NCBI GenBank assembly: GCA_023133515.1
Contig: JAGLWI010000002.1
Coordinates: 278,806-342,805, forward strand
Length of the DNA: 64,000 bases
Origin: Candidatus Babeliales bacterium
Lineage (GTDB): Bacteria; Babelota; Babeliae; Babelales; UASB340
Direction of reading: 5' to 3'
Within the stretch, counting starts at the first letter, position 1; each line of letters begins with the position of its first letter. Both the position numbers and the translations under genes were made by a program. The notes under the pieces are model-generated. The model saw only the letters and a program-made list of their open reading frames with translations. It searched no databases and was not told the origin of the DNA. This document shows, piece after piece, positions 16,904 through 23,980 of the stretch.

Positions 16904-17215
16904 TCAATCAAAAAATTTCTTTATTAATGTATATAAAAATGGTTGACTTTTTTTAAGTGTGATATTGAATTTTGGTTTATTAGATTGAATTAGTTCTTCT
17001 AAAAGTAATACTAAGGGTTCTTTTTTAGTTACAATATGATCGATTTTTTTTGTAGATTTTAAAAATAGCTTGATATACGTTTTTTTAAATTTTTTGTCTT
17101 ACCAATGTAAAGTATTTGATCATTTTCGTCTTTGAACAGATATAAGCCCGGTAAGAGAGGTATATTTTTAGTTAAACTTTTTTTGATTTTTCAATTTACT
17201 ACAGATCAAAAACAT
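16904..17215 (-). pseudogene. Decayed GIY-YIG domain (UvrC N-terminal-like)
   Basis: No intact ORF exists, but frames on the minus strand give [20 protein letters not shown] followed by [13 protein letters not shown] and a stop. After a one-base shift the reading continues as IDHIVTKKEPLVLLLEEL and IQSNKPKFNITLKKSQPFLY. This follows the GIY-YIG nuclease domain of UvrC (PGVYLFKD...LYVGKAKNLKKRVRSYF...E..LLE..LI....P.YN..LK) without gaps. A potential ATG at 17213-17215 is in another frame, so at least two frameshifts are present. It is either the remains of a uvrC copy or of a stand-alone GIY-YIG nuclease. Confidence 0.75.
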
Positions 17216-17302
17216 GTATATTTATTTTAATTGTAAAAGATTTGTAAGAAAGTTCAAAAGGGTCAATTTTTATAATTTAAAATAATAACAGAAAAGAGTT
17301 TT

Positions 17303-18526
17303 ATGATGTTGAAAAAACTAAAAAGGATTTTATTTTTTATTGTTTTACCTGTTTTTGTTTTATGGGTGGCAAGTTCTCTTTTTTCTTATTTTACCCATTC
17401 GGTTGTGCCAGAAATTCGTTTAGTTGGTTTGCAAAAAGATGGATATTATGCCAAAAAGCTTTCTTGTAATATTAAATCTGATAATAGTTATAAAATTGCA
17501 AAATTAAATATCTTTTTGGATGGAAAAAAGATTGAGTTAAGAAATGATCAGGTAGTAAGAACCAAGAAGTTTAATATTCCATTTAAGTTTGATATTTCTG
17601 GTGTTTCTAACGGGAAACATATTCTAGAAATTGAGGCTGTTGATGGAAGTTATAATAGAAATAAAAGTGTAGAAAAATGGCCTTTTTATGTTGATAATAT
17701 TTCTGTGAAAGCAGTTTTTTTGCAGCAGGAATATAAGGTTGATCAAGGTAGAACTATACATGTTAGAATTCAAGCTAACAAACAGCTAGAAAAGATTCAT
17801 GTAAAGTTTTTAGAAGATACGTATAATTGTTATCCAGAATCAAATTATTCTAATGTTTATGAATGTTTTATTCCAATAGAATGTGAACAAAATTCTGGTG
17901 AATATATGATGGAGTCTTATCTAAAAGATTTTGTAAAAAATATTAAAAACGATGTTACTTTGCTTAGTAAGGTTGTTGTCAATACAGTTAAATTTCCAAA
18001 ACAACATGGGTTTAAAATTCCAGAAGGTAAATTGGAAGAAGAAAAAGAAATTAGTATGAGTGATAAGATTCTTGAAGAGGCGCTTGAAAAATGGGTAAAA
18101 GATTCACCAAAGAAAAAATTATGGAGAGGTCATTTTGAAATTCCTATAAATATGAAACGCATAGCAACTCCTTTTGGAGAGATTCGTACGACACCTGAAA
18201 AAGGAAGATATTTGCATAGAGCTGTAGATATTCTTGATTCTCCAAAAAGTGTTGTTTGGGCAAGTCAGGATGGGAAAGTTATAATAAGAGATAGATTTCT
18301 TAAATCTGGAAATACTGTTGTTTTGGATCATGGTTTGGGTGTATTTACGTTATATTTTCATTTAGATGATTTTTCTAATGTTGAAGTTGGTGATTTTATT
18401 AAAAAAGGTAATCCTATTGGAAAATTGGGTATGACTGGTTATGCAACTGGTTATCATTTGCATTGGGAGTTAAGAGTTAAAAATGTTCCTGTAGATCCTT
18501 TTCAGTGGATAAAGAAGAGTTTTTAG
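17303..18526 (+). CDS. M23-family metallopeptidase (LytM-type), membrane-anchored
   Basis: This 407-aa protein has an N-terminal transmembrane helix, Ig-like beta regions (residues about 35-240) and a C-terminal M23/LytM peptidase domain. The domain carries HRAVD (near residue 305), WASQDGKVI, LDHGLGVFTLYFHL, VGDFIKKGNPIGKLGMTG and HLHWE (near 385). These are the zinc and catalytic motifs of peptidoglycan endopeptidases, so the enzyme is probably active on the cell wall. AAGAG lies just upstream of a double ATG, and either Met may be used. The last ~79 codons are duplicated exactly at 19390-19633. Confidence 0.88.
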   Translation: MMLKKLKRILFFIVLPVFVLWVASSLFSYFTHSVVPEIRLVGLQKDGYYAKKLSCNIKSDNSYKIAKLNIFLDGKKIELRNDQVVRTKKFNIPFKFDISGVSNGKHILEIEAVDGSYNRNKSVEKWPFYVDNISVKAVFLQQEYKVDQGRTIHVRIQANKQLEKIHVKFLEDTYNCYPESNYSNVYECFIPIECEQNSGEYMMESYLKDFVKNIKNDVTLLSKVVVNTVKFPKQHGFKIPEGKLEEEKEISMSDKILEEALEKWVKDSPKKKLWRGHFEIPINMKRIATPFGEIRTTPEKGRYLHRAVDILDSPKSVVWASQDGKVIIRDRFLKSGNTVVLDHGLGVFTLYFHLDDFSNVEVGDFIKKGNPIGKLGMTGYATGYHLHWELRVKNVPVDPFQWIKKSF

Positions 18527-18532
18527 TGAAAA
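18289..18532 (+). repeat. 244-bp direct repeat, copy 1 (3' end of M23 gene)
   Basis: Bases 18289-18532 recur without a mismatch at 19390-19633, an offset of 1101 bp. This copy is the genuine 3' end of the peptidase gene plus six bases after the stop. The two copies enclose one complete minus-strand gene. Confidence 0.95.
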
Positions 18533-18571
18533 TTTTCATAGTTTAGTTGGTTATACTAAAGTTTTGAAAAC

Positions 18572-19237
18572 TTATTTAGTTTTCATTTTACGAAAAATTT
18601 CTAGTAACTTATTCATTGTAAGTTTCCTTATTTTATTCTTAATTGATGAATGTTGTTTTTGAAGGTTAATAAAACTAGGTTGAGACCACAAATTATCACT
18701 CTGTTTTTTTAATTTTAGTATTTGTGTTTCTATAGGTAATATTTGTTCCTTATATTTTTGGTTAGTTTTAATTTTAGATACAATTTTCTGTCTTTCTTTA
18801 TACAAGTTATATACTTCATCTTGAATTTTATTAATTAGGTCAATTTTTTCTTGTAATTCTTTATATTCTGGAGACAATTTTTTGAGTATTTTTGTTTTAT
18901 TATTTCTAAGTTTATTTATTTCATTATCAGTAGTGGCGAATATTTTTTTTATTTCTTTGTCTATATTTTGAAGTTTTGTAGAGTAATTCTTTATTTGAGT
19001 TGCAATATCATCCCATTCTTTTTTTTCTTTATCAGTCATAGATGAAAAAAGTGGAATTTCAGATGCTTTTTTGAAATAAGGAGTTAAAGCTAAAACATCT
19101 TTTTTAGTTGTCATTGAATAAAAATCAATTAAATCTTTCAATGAGTCTTTTGTTTTATTTGTTGGCATAATAGATGAAAAAGTGATAATAAATGTAAATA
19201 AGCTTAAAAAAATATGGTTTTTTAGTAAATTCTTCAT
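18572..19237 (-). CDS. Secreted coiled-coil hypothetical protein
   Basis: This 221-aa protein has a signal peptide (residues 1 to about 24) and then an almost entirely helical, Lys/Glu/Gln-rich body with heptad-like spacing, for example around residues 80-200 (NYSTKLQNIDKEIKKIF and ELQEKIDLINKIQDEVYNLY). A long coiled coil is likely. AGGAGATA precedes the ATG. The gene sits alone between the two exact 244-bp copies of the M23 gene end, so it was probably inserted recently. No family is recognised. Confidence 0.7.
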   Translation of the reverse strand: MKNLLKNHIFLSLFTFIITFSSIMPTNKTKDSLKDLIDFYSMTTKKDVLALTPYFKKASEIPLFSSMTDKEKKEWDDIATQIKNYSTKLQNIDKEIKKIFATTDNEINKLRNNKTKILKKLSPEYKELQEKIDLINKIQDEVYNLYKERQKIVSKIKTNQKYKEQILPIETQILKLKKQSDNLWSQPSFINLQKQHSSIKNKIRKLTMNKLLEIFRKMKTK

Positions 19238-19372
19238 GATTTTATCTCCTAAAATTTAATTAAAATGTACAATCAGGTCCTTAGTCCTATTTTTAAGATA
19301 GTATATTTTAAAAGACAAAATCAAGTATTATTTAATAATAGAGTTTTTTTGAAAAGCAGTAATTGAGTCGAT

Positions 19373-19627
19373 ATGAGATGTTTGGATAAAGATAGATTTC
19401 TTAAATCTGGAAATACTGTTGTTTTGGATCATGGTTTGGGTGTATTTACGTTATATTTTCATTTAGATGATTTTTCTAATGTTGAAGTTGGTGATTTTAT
19501 TAAAAAAGGTAATCCTATTGGAAAATTGGGTATGACTGGTTATGCAACTGGTTATCATTTGCATTGGGAGTTAAGAGTTAAAAATGTTCCTGTAGATCCT
19601 TTTCAGTGGATAAAGAAGAGTTTTTAG
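19373..19627 (+). pseudogene. Duplicated C-terminal fragment of the M23 peptidase
   Basis: The open frame of 84 codons is identical to the last ~79 codons of the gene at 17303-18526, preceded by about five unrelated codons. It retains HLHWE but lacks the first zinc motif (HxxxD) and any signal peptide, so it cannot be an active peptidase. It is the right-hand copy of the duplication and is best treated as a gene remnant. Confidence 0.9.
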
Positions 19628-19633
19628 TGAAAA
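19390..19633 (+). repeat. 244-bp direct repeat, copy 2
   Basis: Identical to 18289-18532. The perfect identity implies a very recent duplication or ongoing gene conversion. Confidence 0.95.
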
Positions 19634-19760
19634 ATAGTGGAAAAACTAGTAAATTGAGTGTTTTCGAGTGAAATTGAAAAATATGTTTAATTTTGATATC
19701 ATTATTATTGTTAATAAAGAATAAGTTAATTAAGTAATAATTAAGAAATGGAGACATTTT

Positions 19761-20303
19761 ATGAAAAAAAGAATTTTAAATTTATTTTTATTAAGTTTAT
19801 TGTCAAATTTAGGAATTAGTGGAGAAATTATGGAAAGACCAAATGATGCTGCAAGAAAGGTTCGTCAAGAAGCACGAGATGGGCAAAGAGCCGAAAACAG
19901 GAAGGCGGCTGAAAAAGCAGGTGATGTAACTCCAGAGTTGAGAGAATTTTGGAAAGAAAGAGATGCTCAACGAGAAGGACGTAGAGAAGAAGCTGAAGCG
20001 CGAAGATCTCAAAATAGATCTTTAGGTGGCAGAGGTCTTGGTATAGGCCTAGGTCGTGGTTTTGGTAGAGGTATGGGTCCTGGTAATGGTTATGGTCCCG
20101 GTCTTGGTAGAGGCCAAGGAGGTAGAGGATTTGGTCCTGGTCCTGGTAGAGGTATGGGCCGTGGTAATGGTTATGGTCCTGGTAGAGGATTTGGTCCTGG
20201 CATGGGCCGTGGTAATGGTTATGGTCCTGGTCTTGGTAGAGGCCGAGGAGGCAGAGGTTTTGGTTTAGGTAGACCAGATTGTCCGTTTTTTAGAGGCAAT
20301 TAA
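19761..20303 (+). CDS. Secreted Gly/Arg-rich repeat protein
   Basis: This 180-aa protein has a signal peptide (residues 1-20), then a charged Arg/Glu/Ala-rich helical region (about 25-90). A C-terminal ~80-residue low-complexity domain follows, made of RGFG, RGMG and GNGYGPG units, and it ends CPFFRGN. The repeats are visible in DNA as GGTCCTGGT-type units. A GGAG motif precedes the ATG and a terminator follows. RG/GYG repeats occur in RNA-binding, phase-separating and cell-wall proteins. No specific function can be assigned here. Confidence 0.75.
   Translation: MKKRILNLFLLSLLSNLGISGEIMERPNDAARKVRQEARDGQRAENRKAAEKAGDVTPELREFWKERDAQREGRREEAEARRSQNRSLGGRGLGIGLGRGFGRGMGPGNGYGPGLGRGQGGRGFGPGPGRGMGRGNGYGPGRGFGPGMGRGNGYGPGLGRGRGGRGFGLGRPDCPFFRGN
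20026..20270 (+). repeat. Short imperfect Gly/Arg coding repeats
   Basis: These are degenerate tandem units based on GGTCCTGGT, GGTAGAGG and GGTAATGGTTATGG, in frame within the gene at 19761-20303. The region is much richer in G+C than its surroundings because of the Gly/Arg/Pro codons. Confidence 0.85.
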
Positions 20304-20341
20304 TTAAAAATATATTCTTTAAAAAAGATTTCTTTAAAAAT

Positions 20342-20391
20342 AAAAAAAGACTGATTATTTATTAAAAATAATCGGCCTTTTTTTATTTATG
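20342..20391 (+). terminator. Terminator after the Gly/Arg-rich gene
   Basis: The hairpin GACTGATTATTT / AAATAATCGGCC (one mismatch, one G-U pair) has an A-run before it and a run of seven T after it. It lies about 45 bases after the stop codon. Confidence 0.85.
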
Positions 20392-20422
20392 AATAGTAGT
20401 TTTTTAGTCGTTGTAACAAAAA

Positions 20423-21079
20423 TTACTTTATTTCTTTTTCTAAATGTTTTATAAATTTCATCATAAAAGTTGTTCTTTTTTGAGCTAGTTTTTTTCCAGT
20501 TAAAGTTAACATTCTATTCTTAATCTTTAAAAGTTTTATAAAAAAATGATCTAGTGTGTTATTTTTATCGTCTGGGCATCTATTTGTTTTTAAAAATGGA
20601 TCTTTTGATGAATAGAGCAATGAATTAAATTTTGCTCCTGTTGCATAGGCTCGAGCAATACCAATTGCTCCAATTGCATCAAGACGATCTGCATCTTGAA
20701 GAATTTTTCCTTCTAAACTTTTTGGTGTTAATCCTAAAGAAAAACTATGACAGATTATTGCGTCTTTTATTATTTCAATTTTTTCTTTTTCAAATCCTAT
20801 ATTTTTTAATATGATTTTAGCTTTATTGGCAGATATTTGGGAACTTAAATGTTTTTTGGGATTATTTTTAGGTAGATTATAGATATCGTGCAAAAGAGCT
20901 GCAGCTGTGATAATTTGTAAATCTCCTCCTTCAATTGAAGCAATTTTTATTCCGTTGTTTAAGACTCTTAAACAATGAGAAAAATTATGTGAAGAATCTG
21001 AATTTATCATATAATTCTTTACTTCAACAGATATTTTTTGAAATTTAGATTGAGATAAAATTTTATTTATATTTATCAT
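20423..21079 (-). CDS. HD-domain phosphohydrolase
   Basis: This 218-aa protein is of the YedJ/HD-superfamily type. The metal-binding HD signature is visible as SHNFSHCLRV (first His), ALLHDIYNL (His-Asp), ICHSFS and LQDADRLDAIGAIGIAR (the last Asp). Members hydrolyse nucleotides or other phosphate esters. The specific substrate cannot be told from sequence. The gene is transcribed away from the pilus genes at 21.2 kb. Confidence 0.85.
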   Translation of the reverse strand: MININKILSQSKFQKISVEVKNYMINSDSSHNFSHCLRVLNNGIKIASIEGGDLQIITAAALLHDIYNLPKNNPKKHLSSQISANKAKIILKNIGFEKEKIEIIKDAIICHSFSLGLTPKSLEGKILQDADRLDAIGAIGIARAYATGAKFNSLLYSSKDPFLKTNRCPDDKNNTLDHFFIKLLKIKNRMLTLTGKKLAQKRTTFMMKFIKHLEKEIK

Positions 21080-21238
21080 TGTATAAAAATTTTTTCTAAA
21101 ATTAAGTATCGAAAGTATTGAGTTTAATAAAGCAAATAAAAAAAATTATTTCAAATTCTTTACTTTGTCTTTTTTATATTCTAATTTATTTAGAGCTTTA
21201 CATTTTTAGTGTTCCTGTTAAGGAGACAAATTTAACAA

Positions 21239-21793
21239 ATGGCAAGCCTGCTGGCAGATTATAAAATAATTTTAATTCTAAAAAAACTATCAAAATTCTC
21301 AAGATTTTTTATTACTTTTTCCATTTTATTTTTTTCATTAATTAGTTGGTCTTTTTTCTTTCTTTTGCCTATTTATAGAACAATAAGTGAAGAGAATTTT
21401 ATAAAAAAAAATCTTTTAAATAAAATAAATCTTTTTCAAAAATCTTTAAATAATTTTAAAAAAATTAAGCAAGAGTCTGTTAATCTTGAAAAACATTCAA
21501 AAAATATTTTTAAAAAAAGTTCTTTTCAAAATTTTATTAATGATTTTTTGAATTTTGTGAATAAAAATGAAATTGTATGTTTTGGTATGAATCCAGTAAA
21601 AATTAAAAAAAAGGATTTTTATAAAAAAGAATATTTTAATCTTAATCTTACAGGAAAATTTTCAAGAATTTATTCTTTTTTGGAAGATTTACATAAATGT
21701 ACACAAAATTTAAAATTTAAAAATATTGAATTTTACAAAGATTTAACAGGAGATGTTTTATTGAATTTAAAGTTAAGGGTTGTTACTTTTTAG
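21239..21793 (+). CDS. PilO-like type IV pilus/secretion inner-membrane protein
   Basis: This 184-aa protein has one transmembrane helix (residues about 20-47), then a Lys-rich coiled coil and a small alpha/beta domain (VCFGMNPVKI..., LNLTGKFSRIYSFLEDLHK). This layout and the FSRIYSFLEDL motif fit PilO/GspM-type alignment proteins. The next genes (a PilP-like protein and a secretin) support the call. Upstream PilM/PilN are not in this window. AAGGAG lies 12 bases before the ATG. Confidence 0.65.
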   Translation: MASLLADYKIILILKKLSKFSRFFITFSILFFSLISWSFFFLLPIYRTISEENFIKKNLLNKINLFQKSLNNFKKIKQESVNLEKHSKNIFKKSSFQNFINDFLNFVNKNEIVCFGMNPVKIKKKDFYKKEYFNLNLTGKFSRIYSFLEDLHKCTQNLKFKNIEFYKDLTGDVLLNLKLRVVTF

Positions 21794-21801
21794 AAAAATT
21801 T

Positions 21802-22149
21802 ATGTCAAAATATTTTATAAAAATTTTTGTTATTTGTATAAATTTTAGTTTTTTCTTTAGTAATCACAAAGGTTTTTCTATCAATAATATTCGAGATCCA
21901 TTTCTTTCGTATCAAGAAAAAAATCAAATAAAAATTGGCCAAGAAAATTTTAATTCTTTTAAAGATTTTATTTTTTTAAACGGTATTTTGGAATACGAGG
22001 ATGGTTTTGGAGCCATTCTTAAAAAAGGTCAAGATAAAAAAGTTGTTTTTATAAATGATTTGGTATGGGGTTATCAAGTAAAAAAGATAACTATTAATAA
22101 TATTGAAATTAAGAAAGGAGACAAAGTAGTTAGGTTATCGATAGAGTAG
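21802..22149 (+). CDS. PilP-like pilus lipoprotein/periplasmic protein
   Basis: This 115-aa protein has a signal peptide, then NIRDPFLSYQ near residue 30 and a beta-rich domain (LNGILEYEDGFGAILKKGQD, then VVFINDLVWGYQVKKITINN). PilP proteins share the 'RDPF' motif and a similar HR-like beta domain that docks on the secretin. It lies nine bases after the PilO-like gene. It has no lipobox Cys, unlike many PilP proteins, so the call rests on the motif and context. Confidence 0.6.
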   Translation: MSKYFIKIFVICINFSFFFSNHKGFSINNIRDPFLSYQEKNQIKIGQENFNSFKDFIFLNGILEYEDGFGAILKKGQDKKVVFINDLVWGYQVKKITINNIEIKKGDKVVRLSIE

Positions 22150-22209
22150 TTGGAGTATTACTTAATTTATTAAGTAATGGAGAAAGGGGAGTTTGAAGGG
22201 AGAGTAGTA

Positions 22210-23916
22210 ATGAAGTACCTTCTTTCTAAAAGAACAAAACTATTTGTTTGTTCTTTTTTTTTGTTTTTTTGTAATCATTTGTTTTCTCAAGAACCATTTA
22301 TTCCAAAAGAAAAACTGGAGGCATGTCCATTGCCTCCATTTAAATCCGATCTTTTAAAAGATCAGAGAGAAATAGAGGAGAAAAAAGAGAGAAAAGATAT
22401 TGAAAATATAGTAAGAAAAGTTGTAAAAGGTGAAGGTAAAGACTTAGAACAACAGGCAGAAGCTCTTATTAAAGATAAAAAGAAATTAGAAAGATTTTTA
22501 GATTCGTTTGAAGGATTGGGGGATGAAAATAAACTAATTAAACCTATAGATAATGTTTTAAAATTGCATCCTCAGTTAAGTGTTTTGTTGTATTCTTTTT
22601 ATAAAGATCCACAACTTGAAAATAGAAAGGTAACTTTAAAATTAAAAAATACAGATGTTCGCGAAGTTATAGAATTGATTGGAAAAGCGGCAAATATAGA
22701 TTTTATTATAGATCGGGAAGTTAAAGGGGTTGTTAATAATATTTATATTAAAAATGTTTCTGTTGCTTCTGTTCTTAAAATAATTTTGTCATCAAATAAG
22801 CCTATATTGGCTTTGGTTAAAGATTTGGGAGTTTGGCGTATATTGACTTTAAAAGATGCATTGTTTTTTCTTTCTGACAAAGCAAGGGAATTATATTGTA
22901 AAGATTTTGTGACTAGTTATATAACAATTAATAATACGAAATGGACTGAAAGATTAAAGCTTTCAATTGAAAAAATGTGGCATTCTATGATAAGCGAAAA
23001 AGCAAAAGATTGTTATTTAGTATTTGATGATAATACAAAAAATGTTTTTTTTAGAGGACGTAAAAGAGTTGTTCAAGATTTTAAAAATTATTTAAAACAG
23101 ATTGATGAACATATTCCAAGCGTAAGGATCGATGCAAGAATTGTTATTGCTGGGAAAGATTTTGAAGAGAGTTTTGGATTGCAATCCTCTGGAATTTATA
23201 ACAGGAGTTCAAGTGTTTCACAGGGATGGAATTTTATAGGTTTTGGACCAGTGACAACTCCAGATGGTTCCGCCAATATAAAGTCTGGTAATCTTATGGA
23301 TTGGGCTTTAAATTTACTTCCTACAACTGCAAGTCAATTTTTAAATATTCCTTTTATATTGGGAGGAAAAAATCTTAATACGAAACGTTTAAATCTTGTT
23401 TTAAATGCTGCTGAGAATAGAAGTGAGATTGAGACGATTTTAAAACCATCTTTACTTGTTAATAGTGGAGAGCTTGCGGAAATTTTAGTTGGTCAAGAAG
23501 TTCCGATTGAAACAAGTATTCAAGAAAGAATCGAAGGATCTTTAAGAGATGTTAATACAATAAGTTACAAATCGCTAGGAATGAAATTGAAAGTACGGCC
23601 TATTGTGTCTCCAAATGAAAAAACTGTATTTTTAGATATATTTGTTGAAAATTCATATATCAAAGATGGAACTATGATTACCTTATTTGATGCAAAAAAA
23701 TCTATTATAGTATCCAATAGATCCAAAAATAAAGTTTTGCTTAAAAATGGACAGACAACTCTTATTGGTGGTCTTATATCTAATGAAAAAAGAATACTAA
23801 AACAAGGAATTCCAATTTTACAGAAGATTCCTATTTTAGGAGCACTTTTTAGAGGTTCAAAGCGTGTGAAAAAAAATGATCAACTTATGATTTTTATTTC
23901 TCCAACGATTGTTTAA
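22210..23916 (+). CDS. Secretin (PilQ/GspD family)
   Basis: The ATG at 22210 is preferred: GAAGGGAGAG lies just upstream and a clean signal peptide follows (MKYLLSKRTKLFVCSFFLFF). An in-frame ATG at 22177 would bury it. An STN/N0-like domain (VTLKLKNTDVREVIELIGKA, residues about 140-230) is followed by an N1-type domain. The C-terminal secretin domain has LLVNSGELAEILVGQEVP, LLKNGQTTLIGGLIS and IPILGALFRGSKRVKKNDQL. It forms the outer-membrane pore of a type IV pilus, competence or type II secretion machine. Confidence 0.92.
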   Translation: MKYLLSKRTKLFVCSFFLFFCNHLFSQEPFIPKEKLEACPLPPFKSDLLKDQREIEEKKERKDIENIVRKVVKGEGKDLEQQAEALIKDKKKLERFLDSFEGLGDENKLIKPIDNVLKLHPQLSVLLYSFYKDPQLENRKVTLKLKNTDVREVIELIGKAANIDFIIDREVKGVVNNIYIKNVSVASVLKIILSSNKPILALVKDLGVWRILTLKDALFFLSDKARELYCKDFVTSYITINNTKWTERLKLSIEKMWHSMISEKAKDCYLVFDDNTKNVFFRGRKRVVQDFKNYLKQIDEHIPSVRIDARIVIAGKDFEESFGLQSSGIYNRSSSVSQGWNFIGFGPVTTPDGSANIKSGNLMDWALNLLPTTASQFLNIPFILGGKNLNTKRLNLVLNAAENRSEIETILKPSLLVNSGELAEILVGQEVPIETSIQERIEGSLRDVNTISYKSLGMKLKVRPIVSPNEKTVFLDIFVENSYIKDGTMITLFDAKKSIIVSNRSKNKVLLKNGQTTLIGGLISNEKRILKQGIPILQKIPILGALFRGSKRVKKNDQLMIFISPTIV

Positions 23917-23923
23917 TATTGTG

Positions 23924-23980
23924 CGGGAATGCCAACCATTTATTTTATCAAATTGCTAAAATAGATGGTTGGCATTCCCG
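23924..23980. terminator. Bidirectional terminator, secretin / glycosyltransferase
   Basis: A long stem (23924-23947 with 23957-23980, one G-U pair) starts CGGGAATGCCAACCAT. It lies eight bases after the secretin stop. Its right arm encodes the last codons and stop of the convergent minus-strand gene, so coding and terminator functions overlap. Confidence 0.85.

Noticed and set aside
20056-20268. Open frames overlapping the Gly/Arg-rich gene, including a Val/Leu-repeat frame
   Set aside because: They are frame-shifted readings of the repetitive DNA. The real frame has a signal peptide, a ribosome site and a terminator.
22157-22178. Perfect 10-bp inverted repeat between the PilP-like and secretin genes as a terminator
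   Set aside because: It is entirely A/T-rich with a 2-base loop and no T-run, and it lies inside an evident operon.
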